Source: Celoporthe dispersa (Eukaryota; Ascomycota; Sordariomycetes; Diaporthales; Cryphonectriaceae). From it: a stretch of 64,000 nucleotides of DNA. The position numbers were made by a program, and so were the translations under genes. A model generated the notes under the pieces. That model had not been told where the DNA came from. It was given only the letters and a program-made list of their open reading frames with translations, and made no database searches. Within the stretch, counting starts at the first letter, position 1. Each line of letters begins with the position of its first letter. The stretch lies in the NCBI GenBank assembly GCA_016584495.1, contig WAID01000009.1:4340001-4404000 (forward strand). The letters are read 5' to 3'. This document shows positions 60,431 through 64,000 of this stretch, piece by piece.

Positions 60431-61565
60431 GTTGAGGTTTCGACTTCAGAGAAGTAAAAGAGGGCAGAGTATGTGGATGGCGGCATCAACAAGGCATGTG
60501 TTGCGCTCTCCAGCTCCTTTGATCCCCGAATGATAGGGCGGTAGTCTTGGCAACCTCTTTATACCGCTACACCTTGAGCCATGTTATTGAGGACGGTGGT
60601 CTTCGGGCTCGCTGCGCATATGCCGCCATCCCCAAAATCCGGTGGGTGAACAGCCTAAACTAAGCCTATATTGCACGCAGTAGTCTTAGTTGAGACGACT
60701 GTCTGTGCGGCAGAACAGGATGCTGAGGAGACAGCTGCAAGAGCCCTCGTATTCATTAATCAGAGGAGAAGGAGGAGTCCTATAACATCTCAAGTAAGCG
60801 TGAATACCACTCGAATAGGCCCCCCGCTCGGAGCCTCGTTCATCGGCACCACTCATGCCGCAATAACGAGGACGGACGAAAGGAACGGAATCACTGCTGC
60901 ATGACGAATCATATCGTTGTATCGTATTGATTGCGGAGCGGCGGGCGCATATTATGTACCTTTGTCCGCAAAGAAACCTTTCATTGCCATGATTTTCAGT
61001 CCAACCTTGCTTGTATCCCAGGTGACCCATGGCTGCTCGACGGGAGGTGAGGACTGGGCCCTGACTCCTGGGAGACAACAAGCCCTCCTACCTGCAGGAG
61101 AACTGGACTCCTCGGCCAGTTCCATTCCCAGGCGCGTTGTGCAGGCTTAAGCTTTGTTTGGCCCGGTGTTTTACAGAGCGGCGAGTTAGGCTTCGAACTC
61201 AGCCAGGCCCAGCAGCCACTATAGCAGGGCACGCACCCCGCAGCCCGCCCGCTCAGCGCATATGTACGGGACAAGTGCAGGGGTAGCTCAGTGCAGGGAT
61301 ACTTATCGGCTTATCGCCCGGCTGTAGGCAGGGATGCTTAGAAGTTCTTCATTTTTTAAGCCTCGCGGGACTGAAACTATGAGTCAAGCTTTCGTTCTGG
61401 ACGTGACTGAGCAGGCAGAGTCATCTTCTGTTTGATTTCTACCAAACCCATCGACTGCTATATTCCACCAGGCGCCTGGTCTCCCCCGACATTCCAGCTC
61501 CTCACCACACACAACGCACGACCGATTGCTTTCTGACGCAAGGAGACAGCAGTAGTGACGAGACG
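60431..61565. other. Divergent intergenic region between the esterase and argininosuccinate lyase genes
   Basis: The two genes are transcribed away from each other, so this 1.1 kb holds both promoters. A Gcn4/CPC1-type site lies on the lyase side. No further gene is seen. Confidence 0.65.
61380..61386 (+). promoter_or_regulatory. TGAGTCA, Gcn4/CPC1-type element upstream of argininosuccinate lyase
   Basis: A perfect palindromic TGA(C/G)TCA element lies 180 bases upstream of the lyase ATG. Arginine genes of yeasts and filamentous fungi are under general (cross-pathway) control by Gcn4/CPC1 through this element. A half-site TGACTC occurs near 61,065. Use here is inferred from sequence and position. 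Confidence 0.55.
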
Positions 61566-63130
61566 ATGGCTTCCACCGGCAAGAAGGACAACATGCTCTG
61601 GGGGGCCGATTCACTGGTCAGTTCGTCCCTATCGATTCCTCAGGCGCATGAGGGAGAGCACGAACACCTCAGTCACCTGTGGGCGGGCCCAATTGGCTCG
61701 TCCTAGTTCATGTCCTCCCTCCAAGCAATCCAGCCCCCCTTGCAGCTCCCGCGCTGACCAGTATCTCTCTCCCCCCCCGTCCAGGCGGCCTCGACCCTCT
61801 CATGGAGCAGTACAACGAGTCCCTGTCCTTCGACAATGTCCTCCACAAGCAGGATATCCTGGGCTCTATCGCTTTTGCCCGCGCCAACATGAAGGCCGGC
61901 CGCCTGACCCAGGCCGAGTTTGAGAAGATCGAGGCCGGCCTGCTGCAGGTCGAGGAGGAGTGGGAGGAGGGCACGTTTAAGAGCATCCCGGGCGCAGACG
62001 AGGACATCCACACCGCCAACGAGCGCCGGCTGGGCGAGATCATCGGCAAGGACATCGCGGGCAAGCTGCATACCGGCCGCAGCCGGAACGAGCAGATCGC
62101 CACCGACATGCGCCTGTGGCTGCGGGACGAGCTGGACAAGCTCGAGGGCCACCTGGTCAGCCTCCTCAGGGTCATCGCGAGGAGGGCGGAGGCGGAGGTC
62201 GACTACGTCATGCCCGGATACACGCACCTGCAGCGGGCGCAGCCGATCCGCTGGAGCCACTGGATGCTGAGCTACGGCTTCGCCTTTGCCAACGACCTCG
62301 AGAGGCTGCGCGAGATCCGGAAGCGCGTCAACAGGAGCCCGCTGGGCTGTGGCGCGCTGGCCGGCAACCCGTTCGGAATCGACAGGGAGATGATGTCCGA
62401 GGAGCTGGGCTTCGACCAGCTGCTGTGGAACTCGATGGGCGCCGTGGCCGACCGCGACTTTGTCCTCGAGACCCTGCAGTGGGGCAGCTTCCTCATGCAG
62501 CACATCAGCCGGTGGGCCGAGGACCTGATCATCTACTCGAGCGCCGAGTTCGGCTTCGTGCGGCTGGCGGACGCCTACTCGACCGGCAGCTCGCTGATGC
62601 CGCAGAAGAAGAACCCGGACAGCCTCGAGCTCCTGCGCGGCAAGAGCGGCCGCGCATTTGGCCACATGGCCGGCTTCATGATGACGCTCAAGGGCCTGCC
62701 CAGCACCTACAACAAGGACCTGCAGGAGTCGGTGGAGCCCATGCTGGACCACGTCAGGACGGTGGGCGACAGCATCCAGATCGCCGAGGGTGTGCTGTCC
62801 ACCCTGGACGCGCAGCCCGAGAAGATGCGCGCGGCGCTTGACCCCTTCATGCTCGCCACCGACGTGGCAGACTACCTGGTGCGCAAGGGCGTGCCGTTCC
62901 GGGAGACACATCACATCTCCGGACGGGTGGTCGCCCTGTCGGAGAAGACCGGCACGCCCATGAACGAGCTGACGTACGAGCAGATGAAGGGCGTGGACCA
63001 GAGGTTCGAGGAGGACATCAAGGAGGCCTTTGACTACGAGAAGAGCGTGGAGATGCGGTCGGCCAAGGGAGGCACCAGCAGGGCGTGTGTGCTGGAGCAG
63101 GTCAGCGTGCTCAACGGCATGATCGCATGA
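61566..63130 (+). CDS. Argininosuccinate lyase
   Basis: Exon 1 is 61566-61616; the intron 61617-61784 (GTCAGT, branch GCTGACC, GTCCAG) splits a Gly codon; exon 2 is 61785-63130. The enzyme splits argininosuccinate into arginine and fumarate, the last step of arginine synthesis. Family marks include the start WGGRFTGGLDPLMEQYNESL, LHTGRSRNEQIATDMRLWLR, GYTHLQRAQPIRWSHW with the catalytic His, and the fumarase/aspartase-superfamily signature GSSLMPQKKNPD (residues 285-296) carrying the catalytic Ser. The protein ends EQVSVLNGMIA. Exon 1 reads correctly only if one G is added to the G6 run 61600-61605 (WGGRF); then the length is 465, the usual size. Because loss of this gene causes arginine auxotrophy, a base-calling error is more likely than inactivation. 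Confidence 0.96.
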
Positions 63131-63604
63131 GCCCTGGTCTCTATCCGAATCGGAAGATACAAGGGGAAGAGAATGTCTGACGGCGAGGCCCCCAGCTTTG
63201 TCCTCGCCGAGAGTCCCAGCAGATAAACAGACGACCACCAAAAACAAGAGTAGAAAGAAGAAACGAAAGAAAAAAAAGGGAGAAGAAGAAGAAGCAGATA
63301 CCATAGAGAGACAGTATAGCAGGCTGAACGTAACCCAGCCTCACCTTGATTCTTGTGTTGAGGGCTCGAAATCTTACGTAAGGGGTCCCACCCGCGCCTA
63401 GAGAGCTCCAAAGTGACGTCGAACCTTTGGGCGGGTCGTAAACACGCCTTGCTCTGCACCGTTGACAAACCCCAACACAATCAGCTGCACACAACCTCGA
63501 CCCGCGTGAATAGCATCCTCGAGACTGGGCCTCAGGTGGCCTGACTGCACTTCTTTCTTTCATACTCTCAAAGTCACGATTGGGTGTCCAGAAAGTGATC
63601 CACA
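63131..63604. other. Intergenic spacer between two plus-strand genes
   Basis: 3' region of the lyase gene, including a purine-rich tract near 63,240-63,300, and the promoter of the next gene. Confidence 0.65.
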
Positions 63605-64000
63605 ATGACCGGTCTCGGGCTCGAGAAAGTGAGCCAGGTCTTCGCGGGCCGCCCAGACCTCATCGAGGGCATCAGACAAGCTGCTGGTACGGTGGCAACG
63701 AGATGGCCGCCCGCGTCCTCCCTGGCTGCACCTAGAGCGTGGCGGGACGAGCTCTAGGGACAACACGAAGGCTGACCGCATACACTCCCAGATACTCCTG
63801 AGCGCGTCATCCTCTTCAACTCGATCACCAACTTCGTGTTCGACGAGTTCCTCTCCAGCGAACCCAGCGCGAAAAGACGACGGATCGAAGTGCAAGGCCA
63901 GAACGGCCCGACCACCGCCACTGACCATGGCATGGCAGTGCCGCCTGGACGAGCTGGGCCAACCTTCAAGGTCGGGCCGTCTGCCTCGCCAGCGCCCGCC
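63605..64000 (+). CDS. Unknown protein, 5' part only (runs off the window)
   Basis: Exon 1 is 63605-63686 (MTGLGLEKVSQVFAG, RPDLIEGIRQAAG); the intron 63687-63791 has GTACGG, branch GCTGACC and CTCCCAG; exon 2 starts at 63792 and stays open to the edge. The spliced product continues DTPERVILFNSITNFVFDEF and then KRRRIE, a basic cluster that could be a nuclear localisation signal. About 97 residues are visible. The good splice signals and continuous frame support a real gene. I do not recognise the family, and no function is proposed. Confidence 0.65.

Noticed and set aside
61703..63304. A 533-codon open frame on the minus strand opposite argininosuccinate lyase
   Set aside because: It mirrors the lyase codons in GC-rich DNA, where stops are rare on the opposite strand. 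Its product is Leu/Val/Gln/His-rich with no domain, while the plus strand encodes a complete known enzyme.
1..64000. CRISPR arrays, bacterial operons, rRNA genes
   Set aside because: No regularly spaced direct repeats with unique spacers and no ribosomal RNA signatures were seen; the intron-rich genes show a eukaryotic nuclear origin.

Overview
The window looks like nuclear DNA of a filamentous ascomycete (Pezizomycotina, most likely a Sordariomycete). Coding sequence is GC-rich. Introns are short (about 55-135 bp) with GTRNGT-type donors and CTRAC branch points just upstream of the acceptor. The gene repertoire is typical of such fungi: a fungal-type mitochondrial calcium uniporter, a siderophore hydroxyornithine acyltransferase, a PTH11/fungal-rhodopsin-like membrane protein, a CE3-like SGNH esterase and an intron-containing nuclear tRNA. 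The lineage is judged from remembered family resemblance, not a search.

Layout. 1-1.1 kb: AT-rich relic, probably the tail of a Ty1/copia element. 1.6-3.9 kb: J-like protein (+). 5.6-7.3 kb: SidF/SidL-type acyltransferase (-). 8.2-9.5 kb: FtsJ-like methyltransferase (-). 10.6 kb: tRNA-Pro(CGG). 11.2-12.8 kb: MCU (-). 13.3-14.5 kb: pseudogene of a berberine-bridge-type FAD oxidase (-). 16.7-18.4 kb: fungal-rhodopsin/PTH11-like protein (+). 19.5-19.8 kb: spliced 57-residue single-pass membrane protein (+). 20.6-21.3 kb: Vfa1 family (+). 21.3-42.2 kb: about 21 kb with no supportable gene, the last 13 kb crowded with microsatellites and long homopolymers. 42.2-44.4 kb: C2H2 zinc-finger protein (+). 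49.8-51.4 kb: YVH1-type dual-specificity phosphatase (+). 55.4-56.7 kb: basic/acidic low-complexity protein of unknown function (-). 57.5-58.1 kb: small secreted protein (-). 59.5-60.4 kb: CE3-like SGNH hydrolase (-). 61.6-63.1 kb: argininosuccinate lyase (+) with a Gcn4/CPC1-type site upstream. 63.6 kb to the edge: 5' part of an unknown spliced gene (+).

The genes do not form an obvious cluster or pathway. They are housekeeping and accessory genes separated by long spacers. The most important technical observation is that seven of the thirteen protein-coding genes (J-like, Sid, MCU, Vfa1, C2H2, YVH1, ASL) read through only if single-base indels are allowed, ten in all and nine of them in short homopolymer runs. 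This includes argininosuccinate lyase, which is needed for arginine synthesis. Uncorrected base-calling errors explain this better than seven independent pseudogenes. By contrast the FAD oxidase at 13.3-14.5 kb is truly decayed: it has an internal deletion, a frame change and four TAG codons that could each come from CAG by a C-to-T change at CpA, as repeat-induced point mutation would do.
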